From positions 1 through 45,827 of the forward strand of contig CAJTDX010000027.1 in assembly GCA_910575155.1 (NCBI GenBank): 45,827 nt of DNA, in the 5' to 3' direction. This DNA comes from Lachnospiraceae bacterium (GTDB taxonomy: Bacteria; Bacillota; Clostridia; Lachnospirales; Lachnospiraceae). A program made the position numbers and the translations under genes. Every line of letters begins with the position of its first letter. The stretch's first letter is position 1. Under the pieces are notes generated by a model that had not been told where the DNA came from, made no database searches, and saw nothing but the letters and a program-made list of their open reading frames with translations. Shown here piece by piece: positions 1-8,247 of the stretch.

Positions 1-185
1 TCCTGCCAGGCCCTTTTTCTCAAAAGGTCTTTCTGGCTTACTGTTTTTAGGTCGCATCTTTATGCTGTTCTTGAATTTCAAAACCGGTTAACCGGCTTCT
101 CCGCTTTCACGGAAACTCTTTTGAATCTTTCAAGGTTATTTCACTGTTCAGTTATCAAGGTCCTGTCCGCTCTCTTGCGCGACAA
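1..185 (-). other. Transcribed leader, probably of an rRNA operon off the left edge
   Basis: Read on the minus strand, this stretch follows two consensus promoters and contains a run of the 'accttgataactgaacag' type, which resembles leaders in front of 16S rRNA genes in clostridia. No open reading frame starts in it, and the strand leads straight off the left edge. That an rRNA operon lies there is inference: the 16S gene itself is not in the window. The leader could also belong to another highly transcribed stable RNA. Confidence 0.5.
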
Positions 186-192
186 CTTCTAT

Positions 193-221
193 ATTTTATC
201 ACAGTTGTTTCTCGCTGTCAA
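193..221 (-). promoter_or_regulatory. Proximal promoter (P2) firing leftward
   Basis: On the minus strand there is TTGACA at 221-216, a 17-base spacer and TAAAAT at 198-193. Both hexamers are at or near sigma-A consensus with ideal spacing. It lies about 125 bases downstream of a second consensus promoter on the same strand, an arrangement typical of rRNA operons. Confidence 0.75.
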
Positions 222-319
222 GCACTTTTTTATTTTTTTGTAAATCTTTGTTTCAAACCGATTCGTTTTCTATGACAATGATTTACATTTTTCGACCGCC
301 GTTCCCGGCGACGAAAGTT

Positions 320-348
320 ATAATATCACGATTAGTCTTGATTGTCAA
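320..348 (-). promoter_or_regulatory. Distal promoter (P1) firing leftward
   Basis: On the minus strand there is TTGACA at 348-343, a 17-base spacer and TATTAT at 325-320, followed by a GC-rich start region. It forms a tandem pair with the promoter at 193-221, which supports a strongly expressed stable-RNA operon beyond the left edge. Confidence 0.72.
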
Positions 349-526
349 CAAATTTCTTCCAAAAAATAAAAGTAAGTTATTAAATAGTTTTTCCTTTTAT
401 TGTTAGAATATTCTGTTTTTTTATTAAGCTCCCTTTTTATATACAGCAGGGCAGCGCAAACGAACACATGCCGCCCCTGCCCCCCTCTGCCTTTCCGAAA
501 CGACGCGCTTTAAATTTATATTTATA

Positions 527-555
527 TTGACATCTTTTCTATGTTGTGATTTAAT
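527..555 (+). promoter_or_regulatory. Promoter of the zinc/cadmium ATPase gene
   Basis: TTGACA at 527-532 and TTTAAT at 550-555 are separated by 17 bases, with an AT-rich upstream flank. The probable start of transcription falls within or beside the palindrome at 559-580, so a repressor bound there would block initiation. Confidence 0.7.
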
Positions 556-558
556 ATA

Positions 559-580
559 CATATGAACATTTATTCATATG
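559..580 (+). promoter_or_regulatory. SmtB/CzrA-like (ArsR family) operator
   Basis: Perfect 8-base arms CATATGAA and TTCATATG flank a 6-base centre. The core reads TGAACA-TT-TATTCA, which matches the TGAACA-N2-TATTCA type of site known for zinc-sensing ArsR/SmtB repressors. It sits just downstream of the -10 element of the metal ATPase promoter. No ArsR-family gene is in the window, so the regulator would act from elsewhere. The match to the family is strong by eye; binding is inferred. Confidence 0.65.
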
Positions 581-635
581 TGCATTTATTGGATTGCGAT
601 TGTCAATCATAATTTTAATGAAGGAGGTATTCTTT

Positions 636-3074
636 ATGTATAATAAGAAGTCCAGGCCCCAGAGCCACATGCTGCACGACAAGCGCCAGCATGAACATCA
701 GCACGAACACCAACATGAGCACCAGCATAAACACCAGCACGAACATAGTCATGAACATAACCATGAACACCAGCATGAGCATAGCCATGAGCACCAGCAT
801 GAACATAGCCATGAGCACCAGCATGAACATAGCCATGAGCGCCAGCATGAACATGGCGATTCCTGCTGCTACGGACATGCGCACGCACATCCGGATCAGG
901 AACAGCCGCAGCACACGGATGCGTTCCTCTCTGAGGGAATAAAATTGACCTGCCTGGTAGAAAATCTTGGATGCGCCAACTGTGCCGCTAAAATGGAAAG
1001 CCGCATCAGTCAGCTTCCCGGCGTCAACGCCGCCACGCTCACCTTTGCTACCAGACAGCTTCGGGTCTCTGTAACGCCAAAAGCTGCGCAAAATGAATCT
1101 GAATTGATTGCAGAATTTCAAAAAATATGTTCTTCGATTGAATCAGAAGTAATTGTTCAGAAACAACAGCCTCTGCAAAAAGGAAAACAGACGTTGCAGA
1201 ACACAGAAGGCGGCCGTCATTCACTTAGCGGGCAGCAAATCAGCTTGATTTTTATTGTGACCGGCGCTTTATGTTTCATCGCGGGAGAAGTATTGGAGCA
1301 TCTTGCTGTGGAAGCGTCCATTTTTTCTTGCGCATTGTATGTTATCGCTTATCTGATTCTGGGCGGGCAAATATTGCTTACCGCTTTAAAGAATCTTACC
1401 AGAGGACAGATTTTTGATGAAAATTTCCTGATGAGCCTTGCCACTCTGGGCGCTTTTGCCATCGGCGAATTTGCGGAAGCCGTGGGCGTTATGCTGTTTT
1501 ACCGGATCGGAGAATATTTTGAAGAGACAGCCGTTGCCCGCAGCCGTTCCCAGATTATGGATGCTGTAGATCTGCGTCCTGAAACTGTAAATCTTGTCTC
1601 TGACGCTTCTGTAAAAGAAATCCCGGCGGAACATGCACAGCCAGGGGATTTGCTGATTGTCCGTCCCGGAGACCGCATTCCTCTGGACAGTGTCGTCGTA
1701 GAAGGCGAAAGCCGCCTGGACACTTCTCCGATCACTGGAGAGCCGGTACCTGTAAAAGTCTGCGCCGGAGACGCCGTAACTTCCGGATGTATTAATACGA
1801 CGGGCCAGCTGAAAATCGAGGTCAGGCAGTCTCTGGAACACTCCATGGTAACAAGGATTCTGGATTCGGTAGAAAATGCCGCCGCAAGCAAACCCAGAAT
1901 CGACCGTTTCATTACACGTTTTTCTAAAATATATACCCCCTTTGTGGTGATTGCCGCTATTGTCACTGCTGTCCTGCCTTCTCTGATTACCGGAAACTGG
2001 GGACATTGGATTTATACCGCGCTGACATTTCTGGTCATAAGCTGTCCATGCGCACTGGTGCTGAGCGTGCCTCTTTCCTTCTTTTCCGGAATCGGCGCCG
2101 GTTCCCGAAAGGGCATACTCTTCAAAGGAGGCCTTTCGATCGAAGCTTTGAACAATATTTCCACGGTTGTCATGGACAAAACCGGAACCATCACCCAGGG
2201 CGACTTTGCCTTACAGCAGATCATTCCTGCTGGAAACTTCCGTGAGGAGGAAATCCTCACCCTCTGCGCAAGCTGTGAGCAAAATTCTACCCATCCGATC
2301 GGCAGCAGTATTACCGCCGCCGCCCAAAGCCGGGGGCTGATTCTGGAAAACCCTGACGCGCTGAAAGAAATTGCAGGCCACGGTATTCAGGCTCAGCTTG
2401 CCGCCGGAGAAATTCTTGCCGGCAACCGCAAACTGATGGAAAAATTCCATGTAGATATTTCTTCTTACACTCAGACATACCACGGCACAGAACTGTTTCT
2501 CGCAGTAAACGGTACTTTTGCAGGAACGCTGATTATTTCAGACACCATCAAACCCGAAGCTTCCGACGCTGTCGACGCCCTGAAAAAACTACAGATCTCC
2601 ACTGCAATGCTGACGGGAGATACTCAGGAGAACGCCAAAGCCGTCGCCGCCGAAACGGGCATTGATGAAGTTCACTCCCGTTTACTTCCAGAGGACAAAT
2701 TATCCCGTCTCCAGGAAATCCGCGGCAAAAACGGCCCGGTAATGTTTGTAGGCGACGGTATAAACGACGCTCCTGTACTTGCGGGCGCCGACGTGGGCGC
2801 CGCTATGGGCAGTGGTGCGGACGCCGCCATTGAGGCCGCCGACGTAGTATTTATGACTTCAAATATGGAGGCTGTTCCCCAATCTATTTCTATTGCCAGA
2901 AATACGACAAGAATTGCATGGCAAAATGTAGTATTTGCCCTGATCATTAAGGCGCTTGTCATGATTCTGGGCGTAACCGGACACGCTTCCATGTGGATGG
3001 CCGTATTTGCGGACAGCGGCGTTGCCATGCTTTGTGTCCTGAATTCTGTCCGGATACTGTACAAAAAGCAGTAA
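636..3074 (+). CDS. cadA: Zn2+/Cd2+/Pb2+-exporting P1B-type ATPase with histidine-repeat N-terminus
   Basis: An 812-residue heavy-metal ATPase that pumps divalent soft metals out across the cytoplasmic membrane. The ATG at 636 is chosen because AAGGAGG lies 8 bases before it; the frame stays open further upstream but without a ribosome site. Order: histidine-rich tail (about residues 19-84, mostly alternating His-Glu/Gln/Ser), a heavy-metal-associated domain with GCANC (Cys113, Cys116), membrane segments, the TGE actuator loop, the transport-site Cys-Pro-Cys (470-472) of the P1B-2 (ZntA/CadA) class, the phosphorylated Asp514 in DKTGT, an HP locus in the nucleotide domain, and GDGINDAP near the C-terminus. 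Length is usual for the class apart from the extended tail. An ArsR-type operator in the promoter points to induction by zinc or cadmium. Copper transport is unlikely because the downstream helices lack copper-ATPase signatures, though substrate choice is inferred. Confidence 0.93.
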   Translation: MYNKKSRPQSHMLHDKRQHEHQHEHQHEHQHKHQHEHSHEHNHEHQHEHSHEHQHEHSHEHQHEHSHERQHEHGDSCCYGHAHAHPDQEQPQHTDAFLSEGIKLTCLVENLGCANCAAKMESRISQLPGVNAATLTFATRQLRVSVTPKAAQNESELIAEFQKICSSIESEVIVQKQQPLQKGKQTLQNTEGGRHSLSGQQISLIFIVTGALCFIAGEVLEHLAVEASIFSCALYVIAYLILGGQILLTALKNLTRGQIFDENFLMSLATLGAFAIGEFAEAVGVMLFYRIGEYFEETAVARSRSQIMDAVDLRPETVNLVSDASVKEIPAEHAQPGDLLIVRPGDRIPLDSVVVEGESRLDTSPITGEPVPVKVCAGDAVTSGCINTTGQLKIEVRQSLEHSMVTRILDSVENAAASKPRIDRFITRFSKIYTPFVVIAAIVTAVLPSLITGNWGHWIYTALTFLVISCPCALVLSVPLSFFSGIGAGSRKGILFKGGLSIEALNNISTVVMDKTGTITQGDFALQQIIPAGNFREEEILTLCASCEQNSTHPIGSSITAAAQSRGLILENPDALKEIAGHGIQAQLAAGEILAGNRKLMEKFHVDISSYTQTYHGTELFLAVNGTFAGTLIISDTIKPEASDAVDALKKLQISTAMLTGDTQENAKAVAAETGIDEVHSRLLPEDKLSRLQEIRGKNGPVMFVGDGINDAPVLAGADVGAAMGSGADAAIEAADVVFMTSNMEAVPQSISIARNTTRIAWQNVVFALIIKALVMILGVTGHASMWMAVFADSGVAMLCVLNSVRILYKKQ
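690..860 (+). repeat. In-frame tandem repeats encoding His-Glu-rich tail
   Basis: Direct repeats with a period of 24 bases (8 codons, of the HEHSHEHQ type) preceded by shorter 12-base versions. Copies differ by single bases. The repeat keeps the frame and codes for a metal-binding tail, so copy number could vary between strains by slippage without destroying the gene. Confidence 0.8.
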
Positions 3075-3220
3075 CAACCCGGCAGCGGCATCGTCCTTTT
3101 ACAAAAAGGGACAAAGCGGGCAATTCTGTTTCAGCTCCCTGAATCCCTCATTCTTAAGGGACCTGACCGTTTTGCTGCGCCGCGTGCGTGCAAGCCCGCT
3201 TCCCACCCTGCCCCTCATAC

Positions 3221-3339
3221 GAGGGCGCTGAAAAAGTCACTTTGCAGCAGATGTAAAAACAATATATAGTGATTTTATAAATATAATTCACCATATAAAG
3301 CGTTCCCACCCGTCTGCTTTAGACTTTTCCAGCGCCCTC
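3221..3339. repeat. Long imperfect inverted repeat in cadA-radA gap
   Basis: Arms of 18 bases (3221-3238 and 3322-3339) match with one mismatch, and a weaker inner pairing (AGCAGATG against CGTCTGCT) follows. The AT-rich centre spans about 80 bases. On the plus strand the right arm is followed by a pyrimidine-rich stretch, so it may serve as a bidirectional end signal between the two converging genes. It could also be a small palindromic mobile element. The rest of the 317-base gap (3075-3391) shows no gene; a perfect 6-base hairpin GCGCGC-TAAA-GCGCGC lies at 3358-3373. Confidence 0.5.
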
Positions 3340-3391
3340 TTCTCTATCTTGGCGATTGCGCGCTAAAGCGCGCCGTGTGCAGCCATGATTC

Positions 3392-4765
3392 TCATGATCT
3401 AATCAAACGTACGGCTTCCCGTATATTCTCTACGCCGATAATTTTAATCCCATTTGTATCCGACAATCCCGGAATACTGACCTTTGGCAGAATACAGGCT
3501 GTAAAACCCAGCTTCTTTGCCTCGGATACCCGCTGCTGCGCCATATTCACAGCCCGTACTTCGCCGCTTAACCCTACTTCGCCAAAACAAATCATGGTTT
3601 CATCAATCGCCTGATCCCGGAAACTTGAGGCAAGCGCCATAACGATTCCCAGATCAATGGCCGGCTCATTCATGCGTATGCCTCCTGCTATATTGACATA
3701 AGCGTCGCAATCAGACAAGGAAAGTCCACCTCTTTTTTCCAGAACCGCCATTAACAAATTTACACGGTTCAAATCTGTACCTGCCGCCGTTCTTCTTGGC
3801 AAGCCAAAATTACTGTGGCAGACCAGCGCCTGAATCTCTACCAGTATGGGGCGCGTTCCTTCCATTGAGCAGGCTACAATAGACCCGGAGGCTCCCTGAG
3901 GTTTCCCGTTCAACATAAATTCCGAAGGATTTTTTACCTCCAGCAACCCTTCCTCCCGCATCTCAAAAACCCCAATCTCGTTTGTGGAACCGAACCGGTT
4001 CTTAACTCCCCGCAAAATCCGGTAAGAAGCATGGCGGTCGCCCTCAAAGTACAAGACGGTATCTACCATATGCTCTAACACTCTGGGACCTGCAACCACC
4101 CCTTCTTTCGTCACATGTCCTACAATAAATACGGTAGTCTCTGTTCCCTTTGCAATCTGGAGAAGCCGCGCTGTCGTTTCCCGTACCTGCGACACACTTC
4201 CCGGAGCAGAGCCAACCTGCTCACTGTACATGGTCTGAATCGAATCCACAATTACCACCTGCGGTTTTTCCCTCTCCAGCACCTGCTCTATACGTTCCAG
4301 ACTGGTATCGCAAAACAACTTAAGCCTGTCCGAAAACTCGCCAATCCGCTGCGCGCGCATCTTAATTTGCTGAAGAGATTCTTCACCTGAAATGTACAGC
4401 ACGTCTCTGTCCGCAGTAAGATTCCTGCAGATTTGCAGCAGCAATGTAGATTTTCCAATACCGGGGTCTCCTCCCACCAGTACCAGAGAACCCGGAACAA
4501 TTCCACCGCCCAGCACCCGGTCCAATTCGCCGAACCCTGTCTGCATCCGTTCTCTGGAATGCATATCAATTTCCGATATTCTGGCAGGTTTCAGTTCTGC
4601 ATTCCCTCCCGGCGCGCTCTTTATTTTTCCCGATGAATTTTTCTCCACCACTTCTTCTACAAATGTATTCCATTCCCGGCATCCCGGACACTGCCCCATC
4701 CATTTGGAGGATTCATGCCCGCAGGATTGACAGAAATATACCGTTACTTTCTTACCTTTTGCCAT
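3392..4765 (-). CDS. radA: DNA repair protein RadA (Sms)
   Basis: A 457-residue RecA-related ATPase that helps branch migration and recombinational repair in the cytoplasm. The N-terminus has a four-cysteine zinc finger (Cys12, 15, 26, 29), then a RecA-like core with Walker A GDPGIGKST near residue 100, the RadA-specific KNRFG motif near residue 255, and a Lon-protease-like C-terminal domain. The length is normal. The ATG is supported by AAGGAG 6 bases upstream. In Bacillus radA follows clpC, and here it also lies downstream of clpC, but a clear terminator separates it from the 138-residue gene before it, so it may have its own weak promoter or depend on readthrough. Confidence 0.96.
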   Translation of the reverse strand: MAKGKKVTVYFCQSCGHESSKWMGQCPGCREWNTFVEEVVEKNSSGKIKSAPGGNAELKPARISEIDMHSRERMQTGFGELDRVLGGGIVPGSLVLVGGDPGIGKSTLLLQICRNLTADRDVLYISGEESLQQIKMRAQRIGEFSDRLKLFCDTSLERIEQVLEREKPQVVIVDSIQTMYSEQVGSAPGSVSQVRETTARLLQIAKGTETTVFIVGHVTKEGVVAGPRVLEHMVDTVLYFEGDRHASYRILRGVKNRFGSTNEIGVFEMREEGLLEVKNPSEFMLNGKPQGASGSIVACSMEGTRPILVEIQALVCHSNFGLPRRTAAGTDLNRVNLLMAVLEKRGGLSLSDCDAYVNIAGGIRMNEPAIDLGIVMALASSFRDQAIDETMICFGEVGLSGEVRAVNMAQQRVSEAKKLGFTACILPKVSIPGLSDTNGIKIIGVENIREAVRLIRS

Positions 4766-4835
4766 ACATAGCTCCTTTCACAGTCATCTCAGGGAAATTG
4801 CTGCTTTCACAATGATAAACCCAAAAGAGTTGCCA

Positions 4836-4881
4836 GAAAAACAGAAAAACTGCTGCAGGCTTTTCCAACACTACAGCAGTT
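4836..4881 (-). terminator. Rho-independent terminator before radA
   Basis: On the minus strand, stem AACTGCTG / CAGCAGTT (4881-4874 with 4855-4848), extendable by a few pairs, is followed at once by a U-rich run with two blocks of five U. It closes the clpC transcript after the 138-residue gene. Confidence 0.8.
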
Positions 4882-4906
4882 CCATTTATCCCTATTCCAA
4901 TGTTCC

Positions 4907-5323
4907 TTATCCGATCTTCTCAATCTCAACGGTAACCGGCACATCTTCACTCAATTCCACAGACAGACTCAGCTTTCCGCCCAAATTGGTCTTCATCTGT
5001 CCGGAGTCTGCATGGTTCACGCTCACTTTATATTCTGTCTGTTCTTCCAACTCCAGGGTAATCTGTGCGTCCTCAGGACCCTCTACCTGAAATTCAACCC
5101 CGCTGTCTGTGATCTTAAGACGGCTCACTGCAGTTCCTGGCACAGACTCATATACAAACATACCGTTCCGCTCAAGCTTGGTGATTTCCTTAAACGTCTT
5201 GACTTTATACAAATCTCCCCCAAATTCGAAATTTTCCAGCTTCGACTTTTTATCCAGCTTATAATTTCCAAAACTAAGAGTTTCATTATTGTCGGTACGA
5301 ATCAGTTCTTCTACTACAGCCAT
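4907..5323 (-). CDS. Conserved clostridial protein, often labelled 'endosialidase'
   Basis: A 138-residue soluble acidic protein of mostly beta character with no signal peptide and no membrane segment. It resembles a short family common in Lachnospiraceae that databases often call endosialidase. No glycosidase motif is visible, so that label should not be trusted and the function is unknown. AGGAGG lies 8 bases before the ATG. It starts about 40 bases after the clpC stop and is followed by a terminator, so it is probably the last gene of the clpC transcript; a link to proteolysis is suggested only by position. Confidence 0.85.
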   Translation of the reverse strand: MAVVEELIRTDNNETLSFGNYKLDKKSKLENFEFGGDLYKVKTFKEITKLERNGMFVYESVPGTAVSRLKITDSGVEFQVEGPEDAQITLELEEQTEYKVSVNHADSGQMKTNLGGKLSLSVELSEDVPVTVEIEKIG

Positions 5324-5363
5324 TTTATTATCCTCCTGTTGATATCTTCATAGTACAGTCATA

Positions 5364-7850
5364 TTATACTATATTCTTCTCCTCTTTGCCAGACCATTTT
5401 TCTTTCTTCACCACAAATGCCACTTCTTTTCTCCGCATGGTGACTTCCACCTGATCTCCGGCTTTTACTCTGCCTGCAAGGACTTCTTCCGCAAGCCCAT
5501 CCTCCAGTTCGTTCTGAATTTTCCTGCGCAGAGGACGCGCCCCATACTTGGGATCATATGCGGTCTCCACAATATGGCTCTTAACGCTGCCGTTAATCTG
5601 CAGGGTAATTCCCATCTGATTCTGACACCTCTGAACCAGAGTTCTGGTAAGAAGCGTTACAATTTTCTTCATATCTTCCTTGCTCAGCGTATGGAATACA
5701 ATGGTCTCGTCAATCCTGTTTAAAAACTCCGGCTTAAAAATCCTTCGCACTTCCTCCATCACACTGTTTTTCATACGGTCGTAGTTATGCTTCTCATCTT
5801 CCACCGAGGCAAAGCCCAGCGCTTTTGGTTCAATAATCGACTGCGCTCCTGCATTGGAGGTCATGATAATAATGGTATTCTTAAAATCTACTTTTCTGCC
5901 CTGAGCGTCGGTAATATGTCCATCATCCAATACCTGCAGCAAAATATTGAACACATCGGGGTGTGCTTTCTCAATTTCGTCAAATAAAATCACAGAATAA
6001 GGGCTGCGCCTTACCTTCTCACTGAGCTGTCCTCCTTCATCATACCCAACATAGCCGGGCGGAGAACCGATCATCTTGGATACGCTGTGCTTTTCCATAT
6101 ACTCCGACATATCAATCCGCACCATGGACTCCTCGCTGCCGAACATCGCTTCTGCCAATGCCTTGGAAATCTCTGTTTTGCCGACGCCTGTAGGACCCAG
6201 AAAGAGAAATGAACCAATGGGGCGTCCCGGATCTTTTAACCCCACTCTTCCCCGGCGCACCGCTTTCGCAACCGCGCTCACTGCCTCTTCCTGACCGATT
6301 ACCCGCTTATGCAGCACGCTTTCCAGCCTGCGCAGCTTTGCAGTCTCCTCCTCTGCAAGTCTTTTGACAGGAATTTTTGTCCACTGTGAGACTACCTCTG
6401 CAATCTCGCTTTCTCTCACTTCCGTCTTCTTCTGCTTTAAGGATTTCTTTGCCTTTTTCTGCAGTTTCTCATATTCACTCTGCAATTCCTCTTTTTTCTG
6501 GCGAAGCTCAGAGGCAAATTCCAGCTCCATATTCTGAATTGCCTCCTCCAGTTCCTCTGTCACATTGTTGGTTTCCATCATTATTTCCTGCAATTGCGCA
6601 TAAGATTTCACGCCCTCCAAACGCACTCTTGCGGCTGCTTCATCCATGAGATCAATCGCCTTGTCCGGCAGAAAACGGTCGGAAATATAACGCTCCGAAA
6701 GCCGTGCCGCCGCTTCCACTCCCTCGTCGGAAATTGTCACCTGATGATGCTTTTCATAAAATTTACGAAGCCCTTTTAAAATCTCTATCGTATCTTCAAC
6801 AGAAGGCTCCTCCACCATTACCGGCTGAAAACGCCGCTCTAAAGCGGCATCCTTCTCAATATATTTGCGGTATTCCTCCACTGTGGTTGCGCCAATCATC
6901 TGCAGTTCTCCTCTGGCAAGATACGGTTTTAAAATATTGGAGGCGTCCATAGCGCCTTCCGCCCCGCCGGCGCCAATAATTGTGTGCAGTTCATCCATAA
7001 ACAGCAGAATATTTCCGGCGCCAATCACCTCCCGGATTACCTTTTTGATGCGTTCTTCAAACTCGCCCCTGTATTTTGAACCGGCAATCATACTGGAAAG
7101 ATCCAGGGTAATCACCCGTTTTCCGGACACGGCTTCCGGCACCAGACCCAGAGAAATCTGCTGCGCCAGACCTTCTGCAATCGCTGTCTTTCCCACGCCC
7201 GGTTCTCCGATCAGACAGGGATTGTTCTTCCCGCGGCGGCTTAAAATCTGGATTACACGCCGGATTTCTTCCTCCCTGCCTATCACCGGGTCCAGTTTCC
7301 CTTCCACTGCCAGCCTGGTCAAATCTCTGGAATACTGGTCCAGCACAGGGGTCGCTTCCAGATTTCTCTTTCTGCCCCTCGCCGACTTTAACTCTTCTCT
7401 GGAAAAATTTCCCTCTTCTCCCATCGCCACCAAAAGATCAATATACAGTTTTTGTAAATTAATCTCCATGGTATTCAAAAGACGGACGGCTGCCGACTCG
7501 CTTTCTTTGAGAATGGAAAGCAGCAAATGCTCCGTCCCTATTTTGTCACTGTTATAATGCGCCGCTTCCTTCTCTGCCGTATCGAGCACTTTCTGAGTCC
7601 TTGGGGAATACCCATCTCTGTCCAGAAGCAGTACTCCCTCTCCCGGTGCGATCAATTCCTCTATTAATTCCAGAAGCTTCTTTTCCTCTACCTGATTATC
7701 CGCAAGTACCTGAGCTGCTACTCCGCGCTTTTCCTGTATCATGCCTGCCAGAATATGCTCTGTGCCTACATAATTATGTGAAAGCTTTTTGGATAATTTC
7801 CCGGCAAGCTCCAATGCTTTTTTCGCCTGACCTGTGTATTGTCTATGCAT
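5364..7850 (-). CDS. clpC: ClpC-type AAA+ unfoldase of the ClpCP protease
   Basis: An 828-residue ATP-dependent unfoldase that feeds proteins into the ClpP chamber in the cytoplasm. It has a double Clp N-domain (about 1-145), a first ATPase module with GEPGVGKT at 215-222, a short middle region with a UVR-like coiled coil (about 420-460) that marks ClpC rather than ClpB, and a second module with GPTGVGKT from about 552. A Leu-Gly-Phe loop near residue 673 fits the ClpP contact. The ATG overlaps the end of the GntR gene by 8 bases and its GGAGGG site lies within that gene, so the two are co-translated. No ctsR, mcsA or mcsB is beside it, unlike in Bacillus. Confidence 0.96.
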   Translation of the reverse strand: MHRQYTGQAKKALELAGKLSKKLSHNYVGTEHILAGMIQEKRGVAAQVLADNQVEEKKLLELIEELIAPGEGVLLLDRDGYSPRTQKVLDTAEKEAAHYNSDKIGTEHLLLSILKESESAAVRLLNTMEINLQKLYIDLLVAMGEEGNFSREELKSARGRKRNLEATPVLDQYSRDLTRLAVEGKLDPVIGREEEIRRVIQILSRRGKNNPCLIGEPGVGKTAIAEGLAQQISLGLVPEAVSGKRVITLDLSSMIAGSKYRGEFEERIKKVIREVIGAGNILLFMDELHTIIGAGGAEGAMDASNILKPYLARGELQMIGATTVEEYRKYIEKDAALERRFQPVMVEEPSVEDTIEILKGLRKFYEKHHQVTISDEGVEAAARLSERYISDRFLPDKAIDLMDEAAARVRLEGVKSYAQLQEIMMETNNVTEELEEAIQNMELEFASELRQKKEELQSEYEKLQKKAKKSLKQKKTEVRESEIAEVVSQWTKIPVKRLAEEETAKLRRLESVLHKRVIGQEEAVSAVAKAVRRGRVGLKDPGRPIGSFLFLGPTGVGKTEISKALAEAMFGSEESMVRIDMSEYMEKHSVSKMIGSPPGYVGYDEGGQLSEKVRRSPYSVILFDEIEKAHPDVFNILLQVLDDGHITDAQGRKVDFKNTIIIMTSNAGAQSIIEPKALGFASVEDEKHNYDRMKNSVMEEVRRIFKPEFLNRIDETIVFHTLSKEDMKKIVTLLTRTLVQRCQNQMGITLQINGSVKSHIVETAYDPKYGARPLRRKIQNELEDGLAEEVLAGRVKAGDQVEVTMRRKEVAFVVKKEKWSGKEEKNIV

Positions 7851-8226
7851 TTGTCCCTCCTGTCAATTTGTTATATATCTCATCTACCAGCTCATGCACT
7901 TCTCCCCTGGAAACATTTTTGCACACTGCCTTTGCCAAAAGCATCTGCAGCGTTTCCTGTATCTCCAAAACAGCATGACTTTTATCCTCTTCAAGAAAAA
8001 TGACAGCGCCATTCCTGCGGTCGAGGCGGATAAATCCCTCCTGCCGCAGTACATGATATGCTTTATTTACTGTATGCATGTTAATTCCGATACTTTCTGC
8101 AAGCTGCCGAACCGACGGCAGAGATTCTCCCTCCTGGTACTGGTTCGTGGCAATTCCTAACACAATCTGATTGCGTAACTGCAAATAGATCGCCTCATCA
8201 CTTTCAAAATCAATCTCAATATACAT
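7843..8226 (-). CDS. GntR family (YtrA-like) transcriptional regulator
   Basis: A 127-residue protein with a GntR winged helix-turn-helix (about residues 10-78, including the LPSVRQLAESIGINMHTVNKAY recognition region) followed by only a short helical tail. This size is typical of the YtrA subfamily, which has no large effector domain and usually controls neighbouring genes. The gene overlaps clpC by 8 bases and starts 21 bases after the cadherin-like gene, so it occupies the place that ctsR has in Bacillus. It may control the clpC transcript; no convincing operator was found. Confidence 0.9.
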   Translation of the reverse strand: MYIEIDFESDEAIYLQLRNQIVLGIATNQYQEGESLPSVRQLAESIGINMHTVNKAYHVLRQEGFIRLDRRNGAVIFLEEDKSHAVLEIQETLQMLLAKAVCKNVSRGEVHELVDEIYNKLTGGTNA

Positions 8227-8247
8227 AACTCACCTGATTATCTGCTT

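Noticed and set aside
690-860. Regularly spaced repeats that could suggest a CRISPR array
   Set aside because: The repeats are directly adjacent without spacers, keep the frame and encode a His-rich tail.
615-1121. A 168-codon frame on the minus strand opposite the ATPase gene
   Set aside because: It is the mirror of the histidine repeats (GTG/ATG-rich antisense) and has no ribosome site or sensible composition.
4907-5323. True endosialidase activity for the 138-residue protein
   Set aside because: It is far too short and has no glycosidase motif; the name seems to be a propagated label.
6865-7557. A 230-codon plus-strand frame opposite clpC
   Set aside because: It is antisense to the first ATPase module of ClpC and shows Ser/Pro-rich shadow composition.
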